Below are positions 22,882 through 34,367 of a DNA stretch of 64,000 nucleotides, piece by piece. Below the pieces are notes generated by a model. The model worked only from the letters and a program-made list of their open reading frames with translations, was not told where the DNA came from and searched no databases. Origin of the DNA: Eustoma russellianum (taxonomy: Eukaryota; Streptophyta; Magnoliopsida; Gentianales; Gentianaceae); the NCBI GenBank assembly GCA_036186865.1, contig AP025055.1:10081931-10145930 (forward strand), read 5' to 3'. The position numbers and the translations under genes were made by a program. The first letter of the stretch is position 1. Each line of letters opens with the position of its first letter.

Positions 22882-25800
22882 TGTAGAGATAAGGGGGTTT
22901 GATTGATTTCAAAATAAGTAACTTGAATGCATATATATATATATAAACATATATAAGCATATAAACATGTACATGAATGCATGATATCTTGCCACTACTT
23001 GCCTTATTTAGCTTATATATTATGTTGCCGTACTAACGAGCCATGAAGAATTAAAGCTTACATCATATGGCAAACATTTGTTGTGTTTATACTATTTTCA
23101 GGTGCCACCATTAATGAACTAAACTAGTTCATTAAGTGAAGTACTTAGTTTAATAAACTAAGTAGTTCATTAAAGGAAGCCACATTTGGAAAAGGCACAA
23201 AGACAACAAAGCTAAGGAAGGAAAGTTTTCTCCTCCTCCCCATCTTTATTATACACGCCCCATATACAAATAAAAATATAGATTTTCAGATTTTTTGAAA
23301 AAGGCACATACACATGTATTCCAACGTACTACTGACACGGTATATATTTTACGTATGTACGTTAGCGTCACACCACTATACTTAACTCATATTTATGAGT
23401 ATATTCGGGTCTTATATCATATGATATAAGATATGGTGATGACAAATCAAATACGACACGATAAAAGATTTTAAACCGAAATTTGTCGTATCGGGCGAAT
23501 ACCGAAACTTCGCCAACGTGTCATGTACTTGCCATAAATAAATGGCCAGCCCCTATACTTCAAAAATCATCATAAATTTTGTGCCATGCATGATATTTTC
23601 AGCCAAAAATACTTTCCATGTTGGCACACACAAATTACTCCACATTAAGGCCAAAATGTGAAGATTCTAAGTTTAATTTTGTCACATGCTAATGGTACCA
23701 CTTTAAACCAGCCAAGTGCTGAGATTTAAAGTATATATTATATATATTATGTATAACATAATATATATAACATGTGCACAAGTTGGAATTTAAATTAGAG
23801 AAAAATCGGGTAATCGATAAATATCGAAAATTCGGTTTTCTACGCACACAACACATGGAACATTTTTGGTGCATCATGTGACACGTATCTAGACACTTTT
23901 TACATATTATATACATCTTAAAGTGTTCTAGAAAATTAAATTAATGGCTGATTGGGATATAACATGTGTGTATTAATAAATGTGCATTATTTTACAAAGT
24001 TGGCAAAAATAAATTTCAGCACATGTATACATATCATCTAACGCCCCTATAGCTGATTTGGAGCACATGTGGAGTTTTGTTGGAATCTTGATTGGTCAAG
24101 GATCAATCATACAATGTTGGTAAATTGAAGAAAGAAGCTACAAATGGTAAGAATTCAAGGTATATCTCTTTTTATGCCACATGCTGAAAATTTCAGCATA
24201 CTACACACAAGCTGGCCGATTTTTAGCTCTTAAATGTGACATATTTTGTCATCTTTTATTAGGTGATTGATTAGAAGAAGATATAGAAAGGTTTTGAATA
24301 TTATTTAAATAAATAAATGGTGATATTTTACATATCACACATGCTGAAAATTTTTCAGCATGTGTACAAGTTGTATGGCCGAATTTGAAAGCTTAATTGC
24401 GTCCAAGTTCATTTCTTAGTTGGTAGCAATACTTACCACAAATTGTTGATTCATTTTTATGATGAAAAATCAAAGAATATTTGGCATTATTTTTGAAAGA
24501 AAAGGAATGTTGCACATGCTGAATTTTCAGCATGGCAAGACTACTAATGGCCGAATTTTTGCCTTGTGTAGGAAGGATTTTTTGTCTTGAAAGTTATGTG
24601 ATGTATCTCTTGATTTATGGAAGGCATTATGTGATGATTTTTGGCACATGGTTGAATGTAATTATCAGATTTTTTCCATGTCATCATGATGACAACGTTG
24701 AACCAATAAGGAGGTGCCAAGTAAGCGAAGACTAAATGATCATCCAATAAGAAGATGCCAAGTAAGCAAGGCCTTGTCACAATGATGTCTTACACTCTCT
24801 CAAGGACTTAAAACATAATTTTCAAGAGGGGAGACACACCATAGGGGGACGGCTGCATCATTAAAAAGGAAAAGAAGAGAGCAAACAAGATAACAACAAG
24901 CATTGCAATTCAAAGAGATCAAAAAGCCTAGCTCTTCTTCTCCTACATCTTCTTTCTTTCTCTCTTCTTGTAAAGCCTATTGTTTTCATATCTTTCAATC
25001 TTGAATAGGCTTGAGATAAACCACCATTCATATATCTTTGTAAAAGATTGATCAAGGTGTGATCAATCTTCATTCTAGCAAGGTGGTGGTGTTCGTGTGA
25101 ATTGTACTCGTCATACAAGGTTTGTAAAGGGTTGGAGTTAGGTGTAACTCTATCAACACTGCGGTAAGGTGTACTGCGTGTGTGTGATTAGTGTGAACCA
25201 AGGAAGGTGTTCCTTGAAGACTGGAGTAGGTTGTTTATAACCGAACCAGTATAAAATTCTTGGTGCCATTTACTTTCTGCATTTTCTTTTCAGTTACTGC
25301 ACTAATTACCCTTCTTGTTTGCATTCGTAAAAATAGTTAACGAATTTCAAAAATCACAAAAATTTCCTGAAATATACTCACGCGTTCTAGGGTTAATTTG
25401 ACACACGTTTCAACCCTTTTGGATAAGTATAAGTCAATCAAACACCAAAAGTTCTGAGACTAGTGCAGTCTGATTTTCAGACTTGCAAAGGTTGAGACTT
25501 TGGTTGTAGTTGACCTACTTCCCAAACGAATTTTGCAAAACTGTTTTAACCCACTTAAATATAGTATATAAGGAGTTAGTGGTTAAAGTTTCAGAGCATT
25601 TGGACGTTCACACAAATAGGAATTAATTTGTCAAAACCATCTACCGTTTCTGGCAGATTTGCACAATCTGTTTACCAACGATTTTTGAAGGGGTTAAAGG
25701 TTGAATTTTAATTTGAAATTTTTAGGGGACCCTCAAAACATCTGAGGCTAAGTTCTCTCAAAATTTCATAATTTTTGGAGACCTCTAACCTGGTTTTAAA

Positions 25801-25942
25801 AACGTTTTAAAACAGGTCCTGAAAACAGAAACTGTTTTGAGAACTTGAATTGTTCAAGTTTAAAGAAATTTTAAAAACCACACTTTCCGCACCATCTATT
25901 CGACCCCCCCTCCCCTTCTAGTGGTGCCTTGAAGATCCTACA
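22882..25942 (+). repeat. SIRE-b 5' LTR (3061 bp)
   Basis: Long LTR with an organised 5' half: two adjacent inverted repeats TAATGAACTA/TAGTTCATTA and ACTTAGTTT/AAACTAAGT (23111-23175), a perfect 20-bp palindrome CTTATATCATATGATATAAG (23411-23430), and three ATGCTGAAAATTTTCAGCAT-like palindromes at 24181, 24341 and 24516, each followed by a GGCCGA-T/A-rich box. The 3' part holds the block GGTGGTGGTGTTCGTGTG (near 25082) and ends TTCTAGTGGTGCCTT...CCTACA. Small frames here recur in the 3' LTR only because of LTR identity. No gene is supported. Confidence 0.93.
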
Positions 25943-25944
25943 AG

Positions 25945-25956
25945 TAGTATCAGAGT
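25945..25956 (+). promoter_or_regulatory. SIRE-b primer-binding site, mutated
   Basis: TAGTATCAGAGT occupies the place of TGGTATCAGAGC, two bases after the LTR. It differs from the SIRE-a site by one G-to-A and one C-to-T transition. Because the element has a clean target duplication, the site must have been functional when it moved, so the changes are probably later decay. Confidence 0.8.
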
Positions 25957-25996
25957 GCAGGAACACTCACTTCAAGGAATCCAACGATTCAGTGAT

Positions 25997-27905
25997 ATGG
26001 CAACCACAAATCTCAAAACCGAGCAAGAAGGTATGTCGAGCCAAAGGCCTCCACTTTTTGACGGTGAGTCGTTTATTCAATGGAAACTTAGAATGAAGCT
26101 TTTTCTTATGGCTATAGATATAGATCTTTGGTCAATCATTGAAGATGGTCCTTATGTCCCATCTAAGGTATCCAACGTAGACGGAGTCACTTTAGAAGTT
26201 GTTAAAACTAGACAAGAATATACGAGTGATGATAAAAAGAAACTTAGTATGAATGCTAAGGCCATGCAATTGCTTCTAAATGGATTAAGTAAGAGTGAGT
26301 CTAGTTATGTGTCAAACTGTTCGAGTGCACAAGAAATGTGGAGGATTCTAGAAATGAAACACGAAGGCACGAGTCAAGTAAAAGAGTCAAAAATTAACAT
26401 GCTCATGTCCACACTTGAGTCTTTTAAATTATTGCCCAATGAGTCTATTGTAGATATAGATCTTCATTTGACTAACATCTACAACTCTCTTGAGTCTCTT
26501 GGTAAGGCTTTTACTACGCAGGAAAAGGTACAGAAAGTCCTACGAAGCCTTCCTTCTGAATGGGACCCAAAAGTGACCGCAATAGAAGAGAGCAAGGAAA
26601 CTAAATCAATAAAGATGGAAGAACTAATCGGATCACTTAAAGTTTATGAAAATAAACTCATCATACGGAAATCGGAATCATCTAAACAAGGTAAAGCTAT
26701 TGCTTTTCAATCAAATGAATACGTCTCCCCTCCCTCCGATCACGTAGATGATAGTGATTCCGAATCGAAAAATGATGACCTAATTCTATTGGCTAAAGGA
26801 CTAAGAAAATTTATGAGAAGGTCATTTAGAAACAAAAACAAGGGCATTACAACTAAGAGAAATAAGAACAAGTCAAACGATAAAGATGTTAAATGTTATG
26901 AATGTGGCAAACTCGGACACTTATCATATGACTGCCCAAATAAAAAAAAGCAAACTACTAAATACCCTGACAAGGAGCGGAACAAAAATAGACTCGTCTC
27001 AGAACCCAAATAAAGGAAACGTGCTCTAAAGGCCTCCACCTGGAGTGATTCATCAGACTCTGAAACTGAGACCGAAGAGGAGACCGCACACAAGTATGCT
27101 TTGCATCCAAAGCATCTAATGAGGTATCATCTGATTCTGACTCTGACTCTGAACCTTCTTATGATGATCTTTTTAGTCAGTATCTAGAATTGCATAAATT
27201 CACTAAGACTCTCGCTAAAGAAAGAAACGATTAATTGAAGACAAGAAACTGTTAGAATCTTCTAACGAGAATCTTGTCGCTCAATTAAGCGATTCAAAGA
27301 AAGAGTCATCATGCGTCATCACTGCATTAAAGACTGAGATTTCATCATTAACCACTCAAAACAATGAAATGAAATCCGAGATTTCAAATTTGAAATCAAG
27401 GAATACCGATTTAGAGAAAATGATGAAACAGTTTGATACAGGGTCCAACATGCTGCATCGCATCATATTATCACAAAAGCATGACAGCGACAAAACTGGA
27501 TTGGGATACGTTGACACTAACGAAGTATCAACCAAACCAACCAAGTTTGTTGCGTCTAAGAAACCTAAGCCGCAAGTGGCGTCTAAGATTACGCAGAAAA
27601 CGCCCCCTTCCTCACGCCCCATCTCTTCATATCATGTGAAATATAACTTTGTACCTTATAGATATGAAAAGAAGAGAATAATGCATACACGAAATTCATA
27701 TCATCCACGAACTACGCACACATACACAAGGACATATCAAAAACGTCCTTCATTTAATGAGTATAAGGGAGTCCTTGGGCAAAGGCCCAAAGTGCATGCA
27801 CCACATGTCTATTATATCGCACCTTCATCTACATTCTTGCCATTTGATAGACCGAGAAGGATCACCCAAGTATGGGTACCGAAAGGTACTTTTACCAAGA
27901 GGTGA
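25997..27905 (+). pseudogene. SIRE-b gag polyprotein, broken
   Basis: Gag would form the virus-like particle and bind genomic RNA. The first ATG is 25997. The frame is open to TAA 27011-27013 and holds the Retrotran_gag/UBN2-like region (PPLFDGESFIQWKLRMK, SNCSSAQEMWRILE) and a CCHC knuckle (CYECGKLGHLSYDC, about 26896-26937). Beyond the stop, homology to SIRE-a gag continues through an acidic stretch (TWSDSSDSETETEEE), a one-base shift near 27090, a second one near 27222, and a coiled-coil-like and basic tail open from 27369 to TGA 27903-27905. The tail ends in WVPKGTFTKR just before pol, as in other Sirevirus gags. Confidence 0.88.
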
Positions 27906-27960
27906 TTAACTAACTCGAAAGGACTCAAAATTAAAAGGGTACCTAAATCATCTTTTCACA

Positions 27961-30900
27961 TTGCAGGGAGACCACACATCGAAAGATACATCAATAAAGT
28001 GGTTCCTTGACAGTGGTTGCTCGAGGCACATGACGGGTGACCCGAGCTTGTTCTCCAAATTAAAGAAGGTCACAAAAGGCGGATCCGTGACCTTTGGAGA
28101 CAACAATGAAGGCAAGATCATCGGAAAAGGTACGATTGGTAATCCGAACACACTCCAAATCTCCAACGTATTTTTGGTAAGCAACTTATCCTACAATCTT
28201 CTTAGCATTTCTCAATTTGTTGACAATGGCTTTAATGTGTGTTTTACTCACCCTTATTGCAACATAATAAATAAAAATGGAGAAACCGTTTTAAAAGGAA
28301 AACGAGAAGGCAATATTTTTACGCTATCTATGGATGATGTAGTAGACGCTAAAGTTAAGTGTTTTATGTCAAATGAACCCAATGTGAATTTATGGCAGAG
28401 ACGTTTAGGACACATTGGCATTTCCACACTAGAGAAACTTCAACGAAAGAACCTAGTACGGGGATTGCCTACGTTTGATTTAGACAACGTTCAGTTGTGT
28501 GAATCTTGCATAAAAGGCAAACAAACACGTGAGTCACTTAAGCCGAAAAATGAAATAAGCACGACTAGAATATTAGAACTATTGCATATAGATTTGTTTG
28601 GTCCTAGTCGCACTACAAGCCTTGGTGGGCGTCACTATGCATGCGTAATTGTTGATGACTTTTCTCGTTATACTTGGACTTTATTTCTTGCACATAAGGA
28701 TGATAGCGCCGTTGAGATTGCTAACTTAATTAAACAACTTGAAAATCAATACGGTGTAAATGTGAAAAGGATAAGAAGCGATAGAGGCGTTGAGTTTAAA
28801 AACAAAGAGATGATTTCGTTTTGTGAAGAAAAAGGAATTAAACATGAGTTTTCGCCACCTAGAACTCCACAACTCAATGGAGTAGTAGAAAGAAAGAATC
28901 GTACATTACAAGAAATCGCTAGAACTATGCTTTGTGAAAATAAATTGCCTAGGTTTCTGTGGGCGGAAGCCGTAAATTGTGCATGCTATATTGTAAATTG
29001 CCTATCTATAAGAAAGAAAATAAACAAGACGCCTTATGAGATTTTGAATGATCGCATGCCTAAGATTGACTATTTTCGTGTGTTTGGATGCAAATGTTTT
29101 GTCTTGAATACAAAAGATAATCTAGATAAATTTGAATCCAAATCAATTGAGTGCATTTTTGTTGGATGTTCTATAAATTCAAAGGCATATAGATGTTATG
29201 ATCCTCTCACTAGACAAATTATAGAATCTATTCATGTTAAATTCAATGAATTTGGTGAGATTGATAAAAATAAGGAATATGACGATGATTTTGAATTGAA
29301 ACCCGTTTTGAATGAAGATGATGATTCTTTTGATATGCATGATATGAATGACACACTAGAAATGCATGACCACATAGAAATGCATGATAACTTAGAAAAT
29401 GATCAACCAAGATGGCATAGAGATCACCCACATGATCTCATCATAGGCGACCTCACTCACGGTGTGCGACCACGTAGAAGAATCACTTCGGATGAAATAA
29501 ATGAATTTCATGCTATGATTTCTGAAATTGAACCCAAAAATGTGCATGATGCTTTGAGTGATGGTTCTTGGATTGATGCCATGCATGATGAACTTAATCA
29601 ATTTGTTAGAAACGATGTACGGGATTTAGTGCCACGTCCACAAGATAAGACCATCATAGGCACAAAGTGGGTATTTAGGAATAAAATGAATGAAGAAGGA
29701 AAGGTTATTAGAAATAAAGCGAGACTTGTAGCACAAGGATATAATCAAGAAGAAGGAATTGACTACGATGAAACATTCGCACCCGTAGCACGTCTAGAAG
29801 CTATACGACTATTACTTGCTATTGCTTGCATGAAAGACTTTAAAATATATCAAATGGACGTAAAAGGTGCTTTTCTAAACGGATTCATACAAGAAGAAGT
29901 ATACATGAAGCAACCACCCGGTTTTGAAGATTTGAAACATCCCGATCACGTGTACAAGCTAAAGAAGGCACTATACGGCCTAAAGCACGCGCCAAGAGCA
30001 TGATATGATCGTTTTGCTACTTTCCTTTTAGAAAATAATTTTAAACGTGGTACTATAGATAGTACACTATTTTTGAAACAAGAAAAATCAGATTCGCTTA
30101 TTATTCAAATCTACATAGATGACATTATTTTCGGCTCTACATCACATAGACTTGTTAAAGATTTTGAAAATTGCATGTAATCTGAATTTGAAATGTCTAT
30201 GGTTGGTGAACTTAATTATTTTCTTGGCTTGCAGATTAAGCAAACGAGTAAAGGAATTCATATAAGCCAAGCAAAATATGTTAATGACATGATTAAAAAG
30301 TTTAATTTCGAAAATTTGAAACCTTCCCCCACCCCTATGAGTGTCACTACTAAATTAGACAAACACGAACATGGCAAAGACGTTGATAATGGCTTATATC
30401 GATCTATGATAGGCTCTTTGCTATATTTAACTGCTAGTAGGCCTGATATCATGTTTAGTGTTTGCATGTGTGCACGTTTTCAAAGTCAACCTAAGGTGTC
30501 ACACTTCAATGCGGTAAAAAGAATATTCCGTTATATTAGCACACGCCCACCTTAGGAATTTGGTACGATAAGGATTCTACATTTGACTTACATGCTTACA
30601 CTGATGCAGATTATGGTGGCTGCAAAATAGATAGAAAAAGCACGAGCGGAACTTGCCAATTTATAGGAAATTCCCTTATTTCATGGTTTTCCAAAAAGCA
30701 AGCAAGTGTTGCTTTGTCCACTACTGAGGCTGAGTACATGGCTCTTAGCCTTTGTTGCACACAGTTGTTGTGGATAAAACAACAACTTTCAGACTTTGGA
30801 ATTACCGTAAATAAAATTCCTATATATTGTGATAGTATGAGTGCCATAAATTTGTCTAAGAACCCCGTGTTACATTCTAAGGCTAAGCATATAGAAGTAC

Positions 30901-31061
30901 GCTATCACTTTCTTCGTGATCACGTTAACAATGGTACTATTGTCATAGATCACGTACGCACAGAAGCACAAGTAGCGGACATTTTTACAAAAGCCTTAAA
31001 TCAAGCCACATATGAATCTCTTCGTTCTAAATTAGGCATGATTCCCGTTGATATGATTTAA
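27961..31061 (+). pseudogene. SIRE-b pol (protease, integrase, reverse transcriptase, RNase H), broken
   Basis: Pol processes gag, copies RNA to DNA and integrates it. In order: aspartic protease [10 protein letters not shown] (near 28009); gag_pre-integrase with zinc ligands ([18 protein letters not shown], 28400-28530); integrase core with D (HIDLFGP), D (IRSDRGVEF) and E (NGVVERKNR); reverse transcriptase ([32 protein letters not shown] near 30110); RNase H (AYTDADYGG, TTEAEYMAL, YCDSMSAI). Stops are TGA 30001-30003, in the place of a conserved Trp, and TAA 30178-30180. A frameshift lies near 30550. No start ATG is apparent at 27961; gag and pol are in different frames, and how they would be linked is not clear. 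Confidence 0.93.
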
Positions 31062-31119
31062 ATTGACGTGATTTGATTTACTTTCCTTTTTGACAGGAAT
31101 CTTTTGATTTACTTTCCAA

Positions 31120-31309
31120 AATAAAGGGGGAGAGAAAAGCATGATTTAAGGGGGAGAGTGACACTGATTGATCTTAATTGCACAAATCAAGGGGGAGCCG
31201 GATTTGAAATTGGAAATTCAAATTTCAAATTTGTGCATAATTCAAGGGAGAGAGATAGCATTTAAATCATGTACACAAGTTATTTTGAAAATTATCAAAA
31301 GGGGGAGAT
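31120..31309 (+). promoter_or_regulatory. SIRE-b multi-PPT block
   Basis: Purine tracts AAAGGGGGAGAG (31122), AAGGGGGAGAG (31148), AAGGGGGAG (near 31189) and AAGGGAGAGAG (near 31245) precede the terminal AAAAGGGGGAGAT at 31297-31309, which abuts the 3' LTR and primes plus-strand synthesis. Spacing is roughly 25-55 bp. The same arrangement is kept in pol-less SIRE-a. Confidence 0.88.
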
Positions 31310-34300
31310 TGTAGAGATAAGGGGGTTTGAGTGATTTCAAAATAAGTAACTTGAATGCATATATATATATAAACGTATATAAGCATATAAACGTGTACAT
31401 GAATGCATGATATCTTGCCACTACTTGCCTTATTTAGCTTATATACTATGTTGCCGTACTAACGAGCCATGAATCATTAAAGCTTACAGCATATGGCAAA
31501 CATTTGTTGTGTTTATACTATTTTCAGGTGCCACCATTAATGAACTAAACTAGTTCATTAAGTGAAGTACTTAGTTTAATAAACTAAGTAGTTCATTAAA
31601 GGAAGCCACATTTGGAAAAGGCACAAAGGCAACAAAGCTAAGGAAGGAAAGTTTTCTCCTCCTCCCCATCTTTATTATACACGCCACATATACATATAAA
31701 AATATATATTTTCAGATTTTTTGAAAAAGGCACATACACATGTATTCCAACGTACTACCGACACGGTATATATTTTACGTACGTACGTTAACGTCACACC
31801 ACTATACTTAACTCATATTTATGAGTATATTCAGGTCTTATATCATATGATATAAGATATGGTGATGACAAATCAAATACGACACGATAAAAGGTTCTAA
31901 ACCAAAATTTGTCGTATCGGGCGAATACCGAAACTTCGCCAACGTGTCACGTACTTGCCATAAATAAATGGCCAGCCCCTATACTTCAAAAATCATCATA
32001 CATTTCGTGCCATGCATGATATTTTCAGCCAAAAATACTTTCCATGTTGGCACACACAAATTACTCCACATTAAGGCCAAAATGTGAAGATTCCAAGTTT
32101 AATTTTGTCACATGCTAATGGTACCACTTTAAACCAGCCAAGTGCTGAGATTTAAAGTATATATTATATATATTATGTATAACATAATATATATAACATG
32201 TGCACAAGTTGGAATTTAAATTAGAGAAAAATTGGGTAATCGATAAATATCGAAAATTCGGTTTTCTACGCACACAACACATGGAACATTTTTGGTGCAT
32301 CATGTGACACGTATCTAGACACTTTTTACATATTATATACATCTTAAAGTGTTCTAGAAAATTAAATTAAGGGCTGATTGGGATATAACATGTGTGTATT
32401 AATAAATGTGCATTATTTTACAAAGTTGGCAAAAATAAATTTCAGCACATGTATACATATCATCTAATGCCCCTACAGCTGATTTGGAGCACATGTGGAG
32501 CTTTGTTGGCATCTTGATTGGTCAAGGATCAATCATACAATGTTGGTAAATTGAAGAAAGAAGCTACAAATGGTAAGAATTCAAGGTATATCTCTTTTTA
32601 TGCCACATGCTGAAAATTTCAGCATACTACACACAAGCTGGCCGATTTTTAGCTCTTAAATGTGACATATTTTGTCATCTTTTATTAGGTGATTGATTAG
32701 AAGAAGATATAGAAAGGTTTTGAATATTATTTAAATAAATAAATGGTGATATTTTACGTATCACACATGCTGAAAATTTTTCAGCATGTGTACAAGTTGT
32801 ATGGCCGAATTTGAAAGCTTAATTGTGTCCAAGTTCATTTCTTAGTTGGTAGAAATATTTACCATAAATTGTTGATTCATTTTTATGATGAAAAATCAAA
32901 GAATATTTGGCATTATTTTTGAAAGAAAAGGAATGTTGCACATGCTGAATTTTCAGCATGGCAAGACTACTAATGGCCGAATTTTTGCCTTGTGTAGGAA
33001 GGATTTTTTGTCTTGAAAGTTATGTGATGTATCTCTTGATTTATGGAAGGTATTATGTGATGATTTTTGGCACATGGTTGAATGTAATTATCAGATTTTT
33101 TCCATGTCATCATGATGACAACGTTGAACCAATAAGAAGGTGCCAAGTAAGCGAAGACTAAATGATCATCCAATAAGAAGATGCCAAGTAAGCAAGGCCT
33201 TGTCACAATGATGTCTTACACTCTCTCAAGGACTTAAAAGATAATTTTCAAGAGGGGAGACACACCATAGGGGGACGGCTGCATCATTAAAAAGGAAAAG
33301 AAGAGAGCAAACAAGATAACAACAAGCATTGCAATTCAAAGAGATCAAAAAGCCTAGCTCTTCTTCTCCTACATCTTCTTTCTTTCTCTCTTCTTGTAAA
33401 GCCTATTGTTTTCATATCTTTCAATCTTGAATAGGCTTGAGATAAACCACCATTCATATATCTTTGTAAAAGATAGATCAAGGTGTGATCAATCTTCATT
33501 CTAGCAAGGTGGTGGTGTTCGTGTGAATTATACTCGTCATACAAGGTTTGTAAAGGATTGGAGTTAGGTGTAACTCTATCAACCCTGCGGTAAGGTGTAC
33601 TGCGTGTGTGTGATTAGTGTGAACCAAGGAAGGTGTTCCTTGAAGACTGGAGTAGGTTGTTTATAACCGAACCAGTATAAAATTCTTGGTGCCATTTACT
33701 TTCTGCATTTACTTTTCAGTTACTTCACTGATTACCCTTCTTGTTCGTATTCGTAAAAATAGTTAACGAATTTCAAAAATCACGAAAATTTCCAGAAATA
33801 TACTCACACGTTCTAGGGTTAATTTGGCATAAGTTTCAACCCTTTTGGATAAGTATAAGTCAATCAAACACCAAAAGTTCTGAGACTAGTGCAGTCTGAT
33901 TTTCAGACTTGCAAAGGTTGAGACTTTGGTTGTAGTTGACCTACTTCCCAAAAGAATTTTGCAAAACTGTTTTAACCCACTTAAATATAGTATATAAGGA
34001 GTTAGTGGTTAAAGTTTCGGAGCATTTGGACGTTCACACAAATAGGAATTAATTTTTCAAAACCATCTACCGTTTCTGGCAGATTTGCACAATCTGTTTA
34101 CCAACGGTTTTTGAAGGGGTTAAAGGTTGAATTTTAATTTGAAATTTTTATGGGACCCTCATAACATCTGAGGCTAAGTTCTCTCAAAATTTCATAATTT
34201 TTGGAGACCTCTAACCTGGTTTTAAAAACGTTTTAAAACAGGTCCTGAAAACAGAAACTGTTTTCAGAACTTGAATTGTTCAAGTTTAAAGAAATTTTAA

Positions 34301-34367
34301 AAACCACACTTTCCGCACCATCTATTCAACCCCCCCCCCCTTCTAGTGGTGCCTTGCAGATCCTACA
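31310..34367 (+). repeat. SIRE-b 3' LTR (3058 bp)
   Basis: Nearly identical to 22882-25942 with only scattered substitutions and small indels, implying a recent insertion compared with the other layers. It carries the same palindromes: the paired inverted repeats at 31539-31600, the 20-bp palindrome at 31837-31856 and ATGCTGAAAATT-type palindromes at 32607, 32767 and 32942. The end CCTACA at 34367 is followed by the gaccc duplication. Confidence 0.94.

Larger units (their letters stand above)
22882..34367 (+). mobile_element. Complete Sirevirus-type Ty1/copia element SIRE-b
   Basis: Two LTRs (22882-25942, 3061 bp; 31310-34367, 3058 bp) are nearly identical and start TGTAGAG, end CCTACA. The 5-bp target duplication gaccc flanks it exactly and its removal rejoins the L1-c reverse transcriptase. 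The order gag, protease, integrase, reverse transcriptase, RNase H is that of Ty1/copia. The integrase region ([23 protein letters not shown]) and repeated AAGGGGGAGA tracts before the 3' LTR point to Sireviruses. No envelope-like frame follows pol: only about 250 bp separate the RNase H end from the LTR. Stops and frameshifts in gag and pol make it non-coding as it stands. Confidence 0.95.

Noticed and set aside
23689..25118. Small frames recurring at 32115-33544
   Set aside because: Identical only because the two LTRs of SIRE-b are copies; no domain or constraint visible.
27880..27975. Possible intron between SIRE-b gag and pol (acceptor-like TTTTCACATTGCAG before pol phase 0)
   Set aside because: No good donor in the matching phase: candidates would delete the conserved WVPKG end of gag. 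Gag and pol in different frames is common in this group after decay.
31062..31309. Envelope-like gene expected in some Sireviruses
   Set aside because: Only about 250 bp with repeated PPTs lies between RNase H and the 3' LTR.
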